Source: Desulfobulbaceae bacterium UBA5123 | Lineage (GTDB): Bacteria; Desulfobacterota; Desulfobulbia; Desulfobulbales; UBA5123 | DNA length: 9,002 bases | NCBI GenBank assembly: GCA_002415465.1 | Contig: DHYT01000065.1 | Location: forward strand, 17,211 to 26,212 | Direction of reading: 5' to 3' | The notes under the pieces: generated by a model | What the model saw: the letters and a program-made list of their open reading frames with translations, nothing else | The model's database searches: none | What the model was told of the DNA's origin: nothing | Shown here: positions 1 through 7,450 of the stretch, in pieces | How positions within the stretch are numbered: position 1 is the first letter of the stretch | How the letters are laid out: every line of letters starts with the position of its first letter | Translations under genes and position numbers: made by a program

Positions 1-2112
1 GGTGGAGAAGAAGGGGTCGAAGATGTGGGCGATATTCTCCTGGCTGATGCCGCTGCCGGTGTCGGTGACGGAGATCGCCACATAGCGGCCCGCCTTGGAT
101 TTTGGGATCTGCTTCTCGTTGTTCTCGTCGATGAAGACGTTCTTGGTCGCGATGATGATCTCGCCGCCGTCCGGCATGGCGTCGCGGGCATTGACCACCA
201 GGTTGGTGAGCAGTTGTTCGATGTTGCCGCGGTCGGCCCTGATCATGTTGAGGCCGGTCGCGAGTTTCAGGGAAACGGTGATGTCCTCGCCGATCAGGCG
301 GTTCAGCATGTCGTGAAGATTGCTGATGGTTTTATTGATGTCCGTCAGGGGATATTCGTCTGCGATGGAATGCTTGCGGCTGAACAACAGGAGCTGGCGG
401 ACCAGCCCCCCGGCCCGGTCCGCCGAGTTCATGATCTGGTCCAGGTGTTTCCGGATATTTGCCGCCGTTTCATCGTTGGCCTTCAGGGAGGCCAGCTGGA
501 CGTTGCCGATGATCGAGGTCAGGATGTTGTTGAAGTCGTGCGCGACGCCGCTGGCCAGCATGCCGACCGCCTCCATCTTCTGGGACTGCAGGAGTTGCGC
601 CCAGATCTTCTTTTTCTCTTCCTCGTTCTTTTTGCGCTCGGTGATGTCGACGTTATACTCGATGACCTGCGTGACGTTGCCGTCACGGTCGAAGATCGGG
701 TAGGCGTAAACCTCGAAATAGTTGCCGTCGCCCTTGCAGTCGCAGTGGATGTGTTCCACCCGCACCGGGCGCTTGGTCCGCCTGACCTCGGCCAGGGCGC
801 AGGTGTGTTCATCGCCGGTGCAGGGCGTATCCCGGTCGTGGGTCATGGCGTGGCAGGTCAACCCTTCTCGCGGGCGATTGGTAAGGCTGTAGGCGGCCTG
901 GTTGGCAAGGACGATCTTGTGCGTTCGGGCGTCGATGACGTAGAAGGGGTTGGTCAGCGATTCGATGATGCTCTGGAGAAATTCACGCTGTTCGAGGTTC
1001 CGTTCCTCGGCACGGGAGCGTTCCGTGATCTCCTCCTGCAGAACCGCATTGGCGGCGGCCAGTTCAGCGGTCCGTTCGGCGACCCGCAGCTCAAGGGCGT
1101 CATGGGCGTGCTGCAGTTCCTCCTTGGCCAGGCGGTTCTCCTCGGCGGATAACACCAGCCTGCCCACCAGCCGGTTGATGGTCAGCGAGATGATGAGCAG
1201 GGCCGAGCCGACCAGGACAACGGCGATCATGACCGAGCGGACCACGAAGTTTCTTTTGGCGGCGAGTTTTTCGGAGATGTCCTGCAGGACGATGATCTTG
1301 CCGATGGCATCGCCACGGTAATCCTTGAGGGCGGTGCGGCTGTGGACCAGGTTGGTCGTCTCCTTGATGGTCACGCTTCGGTGGCTCTGGTCAAAATCAA
1401 AATCCGCCGGGAATTTTTCATAGAGATCCTTCCCTTCCGTCATCAGGAAGTAGCCGCCGATCTGGCGGACGTTATTCTGGACAAAGATCGCTTTTCGCCA
1501 CACCCCGGCTCGGACGGCGATGGTCACCTCGTTGCCAAGCCGTTGCCGGATGGCGTCGGTGAGCTGTTGCGCGGAGATGCCGAACTCCATGATGCCGAGA
1601 TATTTATCGTTCAGGTAGAGCGGGTGGGCAATCCAGTAGATGGCCCCATGCTTGCCGACATCAAAGCCGGCTGCGGTCTCGCGGGTGCTGTCCACCTGTC
1701 GGATTATTTCCCTGCTGTTGCTGATATTGTCGCCGTGCAGGTCCGGTCGTTGCACCCGCAGGAACACGGTGCCGTCCGGCAAGGTGAAATCAAAGGCGTG
1801 AAAGTATGCGTTTTCCTTCTGGAGGACTTGATATTCGTGGACTGCCAAAGCCTGGAGCCGCTTGCGGTCGCGGGCGGCGAAGGCGGCGACGATCTGCGGG
1901 TGCGCCTCCTGGATATGCTGGATTCGGGTCAGGTACGGTGACAGCGAGTATTTGGCGACGGAGTCGACGATGGTATCGATGTGTTTTTCTTCTTTTTGCA
2001 GGGACTCCTCGATGGCAACGGTTTGCTGGGAGATGCCCTGGTAGACCAGCAAGCCGGACAGGGCCATCAGGACGACGCAGACGGTGAGGACGGTGCGGTT
2101 TTTTATGTTCAT
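1..2112 (-). CDS. Membrane sensor histidine kinase with Cache-like sensor and Cys-rich PAS (3' end outside window)
   Basis: This gene reads leftward and is open to base 1; 704 residues are visible. TM1 is at about residues 7-27. A periplasmic region of about 30-288 follows, resembling the double-Cache (dCache_3-like) family, with a PDGTVFLRV stretch near 112-120 and a HPLYLNDKYLGIMEFGIS stretch near 163-180. TM2 is at about 289-312, then a coiled coil (about 320-375) where a HAMP might be expected. A PAS domain (about 376-495) ends in the usual DITERK. HisKA has phospho-acceptor H525 in GVAHDFNN, the NtrB-like HDFNN class. The ATPase domain shows the N box at N641 (NARDAMPDGG), the G1 box at D684 (DTGSGIS) and an F box ending DPFFST; the G2 box and any C-terminal receiver lie outside. 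The ATG at 2112 is the only ATG, GTG or TTG after an in-frame TAA about 20 codons upstream. No good Shine-Dalgarno precedes it. The protein should autophosphorylate at H525 in response to an unknown periplasmic or cytoplasmic signal. The kinase call is firm; the ligand is unknown. Confidence 0.95.
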   Translation of the reverse strand, partial: MNIKNRTVLTVCVVLMALSGLLVYQGISQQTVAIEESLQKEEKHIDTIVDSVAKYSLSPYLTRIQHIQEAHPQIVAAFAARDRKRLQALAVHEYQVLQKENAYFHAFDFTLPDGTVFLRVQRPDLHGDNISNSREIIRQVDSTRETAAGFDVGKHGAIYWIAHPLYLNDKYLGIMEFGISAQQLTDAIRQRLGNEVTIAVRAGVWRKAIFVQNNVRQIGGYFLMTEGKDLYEKFPADFDFDQSHRSVTIKETTNLVHSRTALKDYRGDAIGKIIVLQDISEKLAAKRNFVVRSVMIAVVLVGSALLIISLTINRLVGRLVLSAEENRLAKEELQHAHDALELRVAERTAELAAANAVLQEEITERSRAEERNLEQREFLQSIIESLTNPFYVIDARTHKIVLANQAAYSLTNRPREGLTCHAMTHDRDTPCTGDEHTCALAEVRRTKRPVRVEHIHCDCKGDGNYFEVYAYPIFDRDGNVTQVIEYNVDITERKKNEEEKKKIWAQLLQSQKMEAVGMLASGVAHDFNNILTSIIGNVQLASLKANDETAANIRKHLDQIMNSADRAGGLVRQLLLFSRKHSIADEYPLTDINKTISNLHDMLNRLIGEDITVSLKLATGLNMIRADRGNIEQLLTNLVVNARDAMPDGGEIIIATKNVFIDENNEKQIPKSKAGRYVAISVTDTGSGISQENIAHIFDPFFST

Positions 2113-2215
2113 GGCGCGGTTGTAGTATTTCTCAGGGAGAACTGCGTTGCGGGGTGGTGCGCGGCAGCGTTACGGCACGATTTTTATCCTTCATTTGGCT
2201 GCTGATTACTATTCT

Positions 2216-2244
2216 GTTGTAGCCGGTGATATCGGGTTGGGCAA
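2216..2244 (-). promoter_or_regulatory. Candidate sigma70-type promoter for the leftward kinase
   Basis: On the minus strand TTGCCC (plus 2239-2244) is followed after exactly 17 bases by TACAAC (plus 2216-2221). Each hexamer matches the sigma70 consensus at four of six positions. Transcription would start near 2209, giving a leader of about 97 bases before the ATG at 2112. This is a match by eye in AT-rich sequence, so it is weak evidence. Confidence 0.3.
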
Positions 2245-2283
2245 CAGGTTTCGGGAAAATATGTAAATTATTTTGTCAGTATA

Positions 2284-2390
2284 ACCTGTAAATGGAGATG
2301 TTATAGTGTTTTATTGAATGCTGGCATTTTGGGCTGGCAGGGATTTCGGCAAGTAATTGCTGTGATTGATTTAATTTCAAGTTTACAGGT
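2284..2390. repeat. Distant 9-bp inverted repeat ACCTGTAAA / TTTACAGGT
   Basis: ACCTGTAAA at 2284-2292 is the exact reverse complement of TTTACAGGT at 2382-2390, with 89 bases between them. The right copy overlaps the spacer and first base of the right arm of the larger dyad at 2369-2400. The pair could be two half-sites bound by one regulator in opposite orientations, but a 9-bp match in an AT-rich region could also be chance. Confidence 0.35.
2320..2339 (+). repeat. Short direct repeat GCTGGCA, two copies
   Basis: GCTGGCA occurs at 2320-2326 and again at 2333-2339, a 13-base period. This is slightly more than one helical turn, so both copies would face nearly the same side of the DNA. It could be a tandem binding site. 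The evidence is limited to the repeat itself. Confidence 0.25.
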
Positions 2391-2400
2391 GAAATTAAAT
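2369..2400. promoter_or_regulatory. Perfect 11-bp inverted repeat with 10-base spacer, putative operator
   Basis: ATTTAATTTCA (2369-2379) and TGAAATTAAAT (2390-2400) are exact reverse complements around a 10-base spacer, so the arm centres are 21 bases (two helical turns) apart. This spacing is typical of a site bound by a dimeric regulator. In RNA the stem would be mostly A-U and there is no following T run, so an operator is more likely than a terminator. It lies upstream of the candidate promoter for the plus-strand kinase. Confidence 0.5.
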
Positions 2401-2430
2401 TTGAATTTGCATCTAGATGTTAGGTAGCAT
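2401..2430 (+). promoter_or_regulatory. Candidate promoter for the rightward kinase operon
   Basis: TTGAAT (2401-2406) and TAGCAT (2425-2430) are separated by 18 bases, each matching four of six sigma70 consensus positions. Transcription would start near 2437, leaving a leader of about 127 bases to the ATG at 2564. The -10 element sits inside the TGTTAGG/CCTAACA dyad and the spacer contains the CATCTAGATG palindrome, so a protein bound there would be expected to repress. The hexamers are weak. Confidence 0.3.
2410..2419. repeat. Perfect 10-bp palindrome CATCTAGATG
   Basis: CATCTAGATG is its own reverse complement. It lies between the two inverted repeats at 2369-2400 and 2418-2440 and would fall in the promoter spacer proposed at 2401-2430. 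It may be a third symmetric protein site; alone it is weak evidence. Confidence 0.35.
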
Positions 2431-2440
2431 GATCCTAACA
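2418..2440. promoter_or_regulatory. 7-bp inverted repeat TGTTAGG-N9-CCTAACA, putative operator
   Basis: TGTTAGG (2418-2424) and CCTAACA (2434-2440) are exact reverse complements around a 9-base spacer. The element covers the candidate -10 hexamer and its likely transcription start. That position would suit an operator controlling the rightward kinase operon. It lacks a T run and is not a terminator. Confidence 0.4.
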
Positions 2441-2548
2441 GGATGATTGTCTTGGTTGTGTCGTTTTGTGCGGCTGCGGCTTCTTTCTGTTTTATCCGAT
2501 ATTTTGCTACGTCCTTCAGTCCCGGTGGCCTATCACCGAAGCCTTTTC

Positions 2549-2553
2549 AGGGA
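2549..2553 (+). promoter_or_regulatory. Ribosome binding site AGGGA deciding the start of the hybrid kinase
   Basis: AGGGA lies 10 bases before the ATG at 2564. The alternative TTG at 2447 has no comparable site. The protein from 2564 begins MKKF and reaches its first membrane segment after about 25 residues, normal for a sensor kinase. This supports 2564 over the longer reading. Confidence 0.55.
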
Positions 2554-2563
2554 ATGGTTCAGC

Positions 2564-5500
2564 ATGAAAAAATTTCGACCGGCAAACCTTTTGGATACGA
2601 GCAGGCTATTGGGATGGTTTCGCCGTGATCCAACGCAACTCGTGCTGGTTTTGCTGCTGGTTGCGGTTTTACTCATCACCCTCGGCGGGCTGCACCGGAT
2701 TCAGAAGCAGATCGGTGTCGATGTCGGCGAGCGAGTGCGTTCCAATGTGGCGGCAACCCATGAGGCGGTGATGCTGTGGAGCCATGAACGGCTTGACAAT
2801 GTCCGGATATTGTCACAGAGGCCGCTTCTGCGGCAAAGGGTAGAGCGACTTGCGGCGTTGCCCCATACCCGAGAAGCATTGAGCGGCGTTCAGGCCCTTG
2901 GCGAACTGCGCACGTTGTTGAATCCAGAGTTGCGCTTGCACGGGACGGCGGGGTTATTTGTCATCGCCGCGGATGGACGTAATATCTTTGCCTTCGACGA
3001 TCAGGACCTGGGGAAGGTCAACAGCATTTGCCGGCGGCATAACGGCTTCATGGAGGTCTTTGACGGCAAGGAGCATTTTGCCCTGCCGCAATTTCATGAG
3101 CAACACACGGCTGCGGGTCGGCAGGATTTGCCGGTGGTCTGTGTGGGGATGCCTGTCACCGATCAGGAAGGAAAGGTGGTCGCCGCCCTCTGTCAGATGA
3201 TTGATCCCGCCTACGAATTCAACAACCTTTTTCGGATTACCGGCTCCGGTGGTCTTAACGTGTATGCCTTTGATTCCGCCGGGCGTCTCCTTTCCGAAAG
3301 CCGTTATGTCAAACAGTTGCAAAAAATCGGTCTGCTTGCCGCGGATCAGGCCTCGTCGCTGCATCTTCCCCTCCGGGAGCCAGGGGACGACCTGACGAAA
3401 GGTTTTTCTTTGCCCAGGGAGCGGCAGGCGCTGCCGTTCATCCTGCCGGTCAGGATGGCGCTTGCCGGCAACATCGACGGCGTTGACATCGACGGCTACC
3501 GTGATTTTCGGGGCGTCAGGGTGGTGGGGGGCTGGAAGTGGTGCGGAGTCTACGAGTTCGGCCTTGCCTGCGAGGAGAACTATACCGAGGCGTATCGGAG
3601 TTATTTCATCATCCGGCGGGTGGTCCTTGCCGTCCTTTCGCTGACGGTTTTTCTTTTTTTGTGTCTTTCGGTGGGTCTGGTGCGGAGGCGAATGGTCAGT
3701 GAAGCGCTCAACAGGCAACTGGCCGATGAAGTCAATGAACGGCAGCGAGTTGGGCGGGAACTCAGAAAGAACAACGGTGTGCAGGAACTAGTCAACAGGA
3801 TGTTGCATCTCTCCCTGAAGGAAAGTTCTCTTCAGGAAAAACTGCAAATATTTGTCGACTGTCTTGTTTCCCTGCCCTTGGCCGAAATCGAGCCCAGGGC
3901 GGCATTCTTCCGGGCCGATCACGAGAGGGAGGTGCTGCTGTTGCAGGCCCACAGGGGCCTTGCCGAGCCTGTCATCGCCTCCTGCGCCGAGGTCCCCTAT
4001 GGCCGCTGTCTCTGCGGTCGGGCCGCGGAGGAGAAGCGGGTGCGGTTCGTCGCCCATGTCGATGCATGTCACGACATCGGTTATCCGGATATGCCCGACC
4101 ACGGGCATTACTGCGTACCCGTTATCGATATCCGGGGCCAGTTGCTCGGGGTTTTTACCCTCTATCTGAAGAGCGGCAGCATGCGGGATGAGGGAACCGA
4201 GAAGATCATTGATGCGGTCACCGTTGTCGTGGCCGGAGTCTTGGAGCATCATTTTACCGAAAACGCCTTGCAGCAGAGCAAGGAGCGGTTTCAGCGGCTG
4301 GTGGAGAGCCTTGAAAACAAGTATTTCTTTTACTCCATAACACCGCAGGGCGACTGGAGTTATATCAGCCCTTCCATCGTCAACATCCTCGGCTACACCC
4401 CGGATCAATTTGCGCGCAATAGTCAGGAGTATCTCACCGGCCATCGCCTCAACGTCGAGGCGCGGCACCGGTTGGCGGCAAGCCTTCTTGGTGAACGGCA
4501 GCCTCCCTATCTGATGGAGTTGTATAACCAAGACGGGTCGGTCCGCTGGCTTGAATGCGCCGAGTCGCCGGTTATTAATGAAGAGGGCGCCGTGATCGCG
4601 GTGGAGGGGATGGCCAACGACATCACCGAGGCGAAACGGGCCGAAGCCGAACTCAAGCGCCACAAGGAACATCTTGAGGATTTGGTTGAAGAGCGCACCC
4701 TCAAGCTTCAGGAAGAGATCGCCGAGCGGGTGCAGGCCGAAAAAGCCCTGCTTGCAAGTGAGGAGCAGGTCCGGCTGCTCCTCGACTCAACCGCCGAGGC
4801 GATATACGGGCTTGATCTGGAGGGGAAATGCACCTTCTGCAACCCGGCCTGTGTCGGGTTGCTGGGTTATGCCACCACCGACGACCTCCTTGGTCGTCAG
4901 ATGCATCAACTCATCCATCACAGCCATTGGGACGGAACGCCATTCCCGGCCGCGGAATGCCTAATTCTGAAGGCGTTCAAGGACGGGCAGGAAATACACC
5001 GTGACGACCAGTGTTTCTGGCGTCGTGACGGGTCATCCTTTCCGGTGGAATACTGGGCGTACCCCGTTGTCAAGGAAGGGGCGGTTGTCGGGTGTGTGGT
5101 TACCTTCTTCGATATCACTGCCCGCAAGGCCCTTGAGGAGGAGCGGCAACGGACTCTGCGGGAATTGGAGGCGGCGAAGGTCGCAGCCGAGGCGGCCGCC
5201 AAGGCCAAGAGCGAATTTCTCGCCAACATGAGCCATGAGATCCGCACCCCCTTGAACGGGATCATCGGCCTGACGCATCTGGTCCGCCAAACCGAGTTGA
5301 CGCCCCGGCAGCGCGACTATCACAACAAGATCGCCTCATCCTCCCGGACCTTGATGGGGGTGATCAACGATATCCTTGATTTTTCAAAGATCGAGGCCGG
5401 CAAGCTGGTCATGGACAGGGTGGTGTTTTACCTCGAGGACGTGATTGTCGATGTGATCAACAATATCTACACCCAGGCCCATGACAAGGGCCTCACGCTG

Positions 5501-7447
5501 AATTTTTCCATGGCTCCGGATGTCCCTCACGAACTTAAAGGGGATCCCCTGCGTTTGGGGCAGATCCTGCTGAATCTTGTCGGCAATGGGGTCAAGTTCA
5601 CCGACAAGGGCGGGATTGATATCGCCGTCCGGGTGGAGGAGAGGCTGGAGAGGGGGGTGACCTTGCGTTTCAGCGTCAAGGACAGCGGCATCGGTATGAC
5701 CCCGGAGCAGGTGGCGGGGTTGTTTCGCGCCTTCAGCCAGGCCGATGCCTCCACCACCCGGGTCTACGGCGGAACCGGCCTGGGGCTGGTCATCTGCAAG
5801 CGCCTCTCCTTGTTGATGGGCGGCGATATCGCGGTGGAGAGCACACCGGGGGCGGGGAGCGTCTTTTCATTTACGGCCGGGTTTCAGTTGCCTGCCGCAT
5901 CCGAGCGACGGGCGCATGTCCTGCCGCCGGAATTGATTGATATGCGGGTGTTGGTGGTGGATGACAACCCCATGGTGCGGCGTCTGATGCAAAAAAATCT
6001 TGAGGCCTTTTCCTGTGATCCGAAGGTGGTCGATTCCGGCGAGGAGGCGATAGCGGCTGTTGCGGAAGCGGCCGCGGCCGGTCATCCATTCCGCCTGGTG
6101 TTGATGGATTGGATGCTGTCGGGCATGGACGGCCTTGAAGCGGGGCTGCGGATCAAGAAGATGCCGGAACTCTCGTCGCCGCCCCATGTGCTTCTGGTCA
6201 CCGCCTACGACAGAGAGGAGGTGCTCTGCAGAAGCAAGGAGAACGGTTTGGACGGGTTCCTCCTCAAGCCGGTTACCCGTTCAACGCTTTTCAGCGCCAT
6301 TATGAACACCCTGGCAGACCAAGGGTCAGTGACGTTCCCGTTGCGGCGGGAGGGGGATAGCGCATTGCCCGACAGCCTTGCACCGCTTCGCGGCGCCCGG
6401 ATCCTGGTGGCTGAAGACAACGAGATCAACCAGCAGGTGGCAAGGGAACTGCTCGAAGCGGCGGGCATGGAGGTGGAGGTGGTCGGCAACGGCCTGGAAG
6501 CGATGCAGGCGGTGGGTGACCATGACTATGATTTGGTGCTCATGGATATTCAGATGCCGGAGATGGATGGCAACGAGGCGTGTCGACGCATTCGGGCCGA
6601 TTTCGGTGAACGGGGGCGGGCGCTCCCGGTTGTCGCCATGACCGCCCATGCCATGACCGAGGAGCGGGAACGTTCGTCGTCGGCCGGCATGAACGATTAC
6701 CTGACCAAGCCCGTGGACCCCGACGCGCTGTATCAAATCCTTAGCCGCTGGGTAAAGCCCAAGGCGTCCGGTGCCGGGAAGCATGTCATTGCCGCCGGCC
6801 GGGTGCCGCCGGCCGCGAGTGGTGATGAAATCGCCTTGCTTGCCGGTCTGCCCGGCGTCGATGTGAAAAACGGTGTGGCCCGAATGGCTGGGAACATTGC
6901 GAGCTATCGTGGAATCCTGGCCCGCTTCGGTGAGCTTCACGGACGGATCGCAGCCGAGATCCGCAATGCCCTGGCGGCGCAGGAGGTGACTGCGGCCGAA
7001 CGGTTGGCGCACTCACTGAAGGGCTCGGCCGGGACCATCGGCGCCAAGGCTTTGCAGGAAACGGCGGCGGCCTTGGAGCAGGCACTGAAGGCAGGGGAGG
7101 TCGCGGATGGTGAACGGTGTTTGCAGCAGCTTGAAAAGGAGTTGATTCCGGTATTGGCCGGCATCGCTTCGCTGGCGACGGTCAAGGAAGGCGAGCCGGT
7201 TGGCAAAGCCATTTGCCCATCCGGGGAATTGGCTTTGCGTCTTGAGTCGTTGGCGGCGCTGTTGCGTGAACAGGATACGGCGGCGCGGAGGGTGTTTCCC
7301 GAGGTGCGGGAGATGCTTGCCGGTATTGTGCGGGCGGACATGGTCAAGCGACTGGAGAAGAAGATCGGCAACTATGATTTCGACGGCGCCCTGGTGCAAC
7401 TCGTCGATCTCGCGAAAAATATCAATATCTCGTTGCGGGAGGAATGA
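2564..7447 (+). CDS. Multi-domain hybrid sensor histidine kinase (Cache-like, GAF, PAS, PAS, HisKA, HATPase, REC, REC, Hpt)
   Basis: The protein has 1627 residues. TM1 is at about 26-43, a periplasmic double-Cache-like sensor at 45-345, and TM2 at 348-373. The cytoplasm holds a GAF domain (about 405-562, Cys/His-rich at 474-517), PAS1 (about 572-692), a coiled coil, PAS2 (about 732-855), and HisKA with phospho-acceptor H891 in [11 protein letters not shown]. The ATPase domain has N1008, G1 D1040 (DSGIGM), an F box near 1054, and G2 GGTGLGL at 1069. REC1 (about 1127-1250) has acidic D1133/D1134, phospho-site D1182, T1213 and K1235. REC2 (about 1278-1398) has E1284/D1285, D1328, T1360 and K1382. 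The Hpt domain carries H1483 in AHSLKGSAG, and a helical tail follows (1540-1627). All residues needed for the relay from H891 via D1182 or D1328 to H1483 are present, a BarA/EvgS-like layout. REC1 reads DWMLSGMDG, with Ser where Pro is usual. The N box has Gly after N1008 where Ala is usual. The gene heads a likely operon with the regulator at 7451. Confidence 0.95.
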   Translation: MKKFRPANLLDTSRLLGWFRRDPTQLVLVLLLVAVLLITLGGLHRIQKQIGVDVGERVRSNVAATHEAVMLWSHERLDNVRILSQRPLLRQRVERLAALPHTREALSGVQALGELRTLLNPELRLHGTAGLFVIAADGRNIFAFDDQDLGKVNSICRRHNGFMEVFDGKEHFALPQFHEQHTAAGRQDLPVVCVGMPVTDQEGKVVAALCQMIDPAYEFNNLFRITGSGGLNVYAFDSAGRLLSESRYVKQLQKIGLLAADQASSLHLPLREPGDDLTKGFSLPRERQALPFILPVRMALAGNIDGVDIDGYRDFRGVRVVGGWKWCGVYEFGLACEENYTEAYRSYFIIRRVVLAVLSLTVFLFLCLSVGLVRRRMVSEALNRQLADEVNERQRVGRELRKNNGVQELVNRMLHLSLKESSLQEKLQIFVDCLVSLPLAEIEPRAAFFRADHEREVLLLQAHRGLAEPVIASCAEVPYGRCLCGRAAEEKRVRFVAHVDACHDIGYPDMPDHGHYCVPVIDIRGQLLGVFTLYLKSGSMRDEGTEKIIDAVTVVVAGVLEHHFTENALQQSKERFQRLVESLENKYFFYSITPQGDWSYISPSIVNILGYTPDQFARNSQEYLTGHRLNVEARHRLAASLLGERQPPYLMELYNQDGSVRWLECAESPVINEEGAVIAVEGMANDITEAKRAEAELKRHKEHLEDLVEERTLKLQEEIAERVQAEKALLASEEQVRLLLDSTAEAIYGLDLEGKCTFCNPACVGLLGYATTDDLLGRQMHQLIHHSHWDGTPFPAAECLILKAFKDGQEIHRDDQCFWRRDGSSFPVEYWAYPVVKEGAVVGCVVTFFDITARKALEEERQRTLRELEAAKVAAEAAAKAKSEFLANMSHEIRTPLNGIIGLTHLVRQTELTPRQRDYHNKIASSSRTLMGVINDILDFSKIEAGKLVMDRVVFYLEDVIVDVINNIYTQAHDKGLTLNFSMAPDVPHELKGDPLRLGQILLNLVGNGVKFTDKGGIDIAVRVEERLERGVTLRFSVKDSGIGMTPEQVAGLFRAFSQADASTTRVYGGTGLGLVICKRLSLLMGGDIAVESTPGAGSVFSFTAGFQLPAASERRAHVLPPELIDMRVLVVDDNPMVRRLMQKNLEAFSCDPKVVDSGEEAIAAVAEAAAAGHPFRLVLMDWMLSGMDGLEAGLRIKKMPELSSPPHVLLVTAYDREEVLCRSKENGLDGFLLKPVTRSTLFSAIMNTLADQGSVTFPLRREGDSALPDSLAPLRGARILVAEDNEINQQVARELLEAAGMEVEVVGNGLEAMQAVGDHDYDLVLMDIQMPEMDGNEACRRIRADFGERGRALPVVAMTAHAMTEERERSSSAGMNDYLTKPVDPDALYQILSRWVKPKASGAGKHVIAAGRVPPAASGDEIALLAGLPGVDVKNGVARMAGNIASYRGILARFGELHGRIAAEIRNALAAQEVTAAERLAHSLKGSAGTIGAKALQETAAALEQALKAGEVADGERCLQQLEKELIPVLAGIASLATVKEGEPVGKAICPSGELALRLESLAALLREQDTAARRVFPEVREMLAGIVRADMVKRLEKKIGNYDFDGALVQLVDLAKNINISLREE
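7437..7443 (+). promoter_or_regulatory. Strong ribosome binding site GGGAGGA inside the kinase 3' end
   Basis: GGGAGGA ends 7 bases before the ATG at 7451 and lies within the last codons of the kinase gene. It selects the ATG at 7451 over the TTG at 7448, which would add only one residue. The arrangement points to translational coupling of the two genes. Confidence 0.8.
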
Positions 7448-7450
7448 TTG

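Larger units (their letters stand above)
2113..2563. other. Divergent intergenic region between two sensor kinases
   Basis: These 451 bases separate the starts of the two divergent kinase genes. The middle part (about 2200-2440) is clearly AT-rich against GC-rich flanking genes, as expected of a promoter region. It holds weak promoter-like hexamers on both strands and a cluster of dyads at 2369-2440. The last 120 bases (2447-2563) are open in the frame of the plus-strand kinase from a TTG, but I treat them as leader because the downstream ATG at 2564 has a better ribosome binding site. I see no RNA gene, no terminator hairpin with a T run, and no recognisable riboswitch. Confidence 0.7.

Noticed and set aside
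25..1152. Long plus-strand open frame (375 codons) opposite the left kinase
   Set aside because: It is antisense to clear HisKA, PAS and ATPase motifs on the minus strand; its product is repetitive Val/Asp/Gly-rich sequence typical of the reverse frame of a GC-rich gene.
1183..1290. Possible HAMP domain after TM2 of the left kinase
   Set aside because: The residues after TM2 (about 313-375) read as a charged coiled coil (ERTAEL and EITERSRAEE) without the HAMP proline and glutamate pattern.
1342..1941. Plus-strand open frame of 199 codons
   Set aside because: It lies opposite the Cache-like sensor and TM2 region of the left kinase and has no recognisable domain.
2320..2353. Possible sigma54 promoter around the TGGCA repeats
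   Set aside because: The required GG-N10-GC spacing is not met by either copy; the closest arrangement is one base too long.
2443..2628. Small 61-codon frame starting at ATG 2443, with a hydrophobic N-terminus
   Set aside because: It overlaps the kinase start in another frame, its only purine-rich motif (AGG) directly abuts the ATG, and the product matches nothing known. A leader peptide cannot be excluded.
2954..3718. Minus-strand open frame of 254 codons
   Set aside because: It is antisense to the periplasmic sensor and TM2 of the hybrid kinase; no domain or ribosome binding site supports it.
3788..4672. Minus-strand open frame of 294 codons
   Set aside because: It is antisense to the GAF and PAS1 coding region of the hybrid kinase, which has firm domain motifs.
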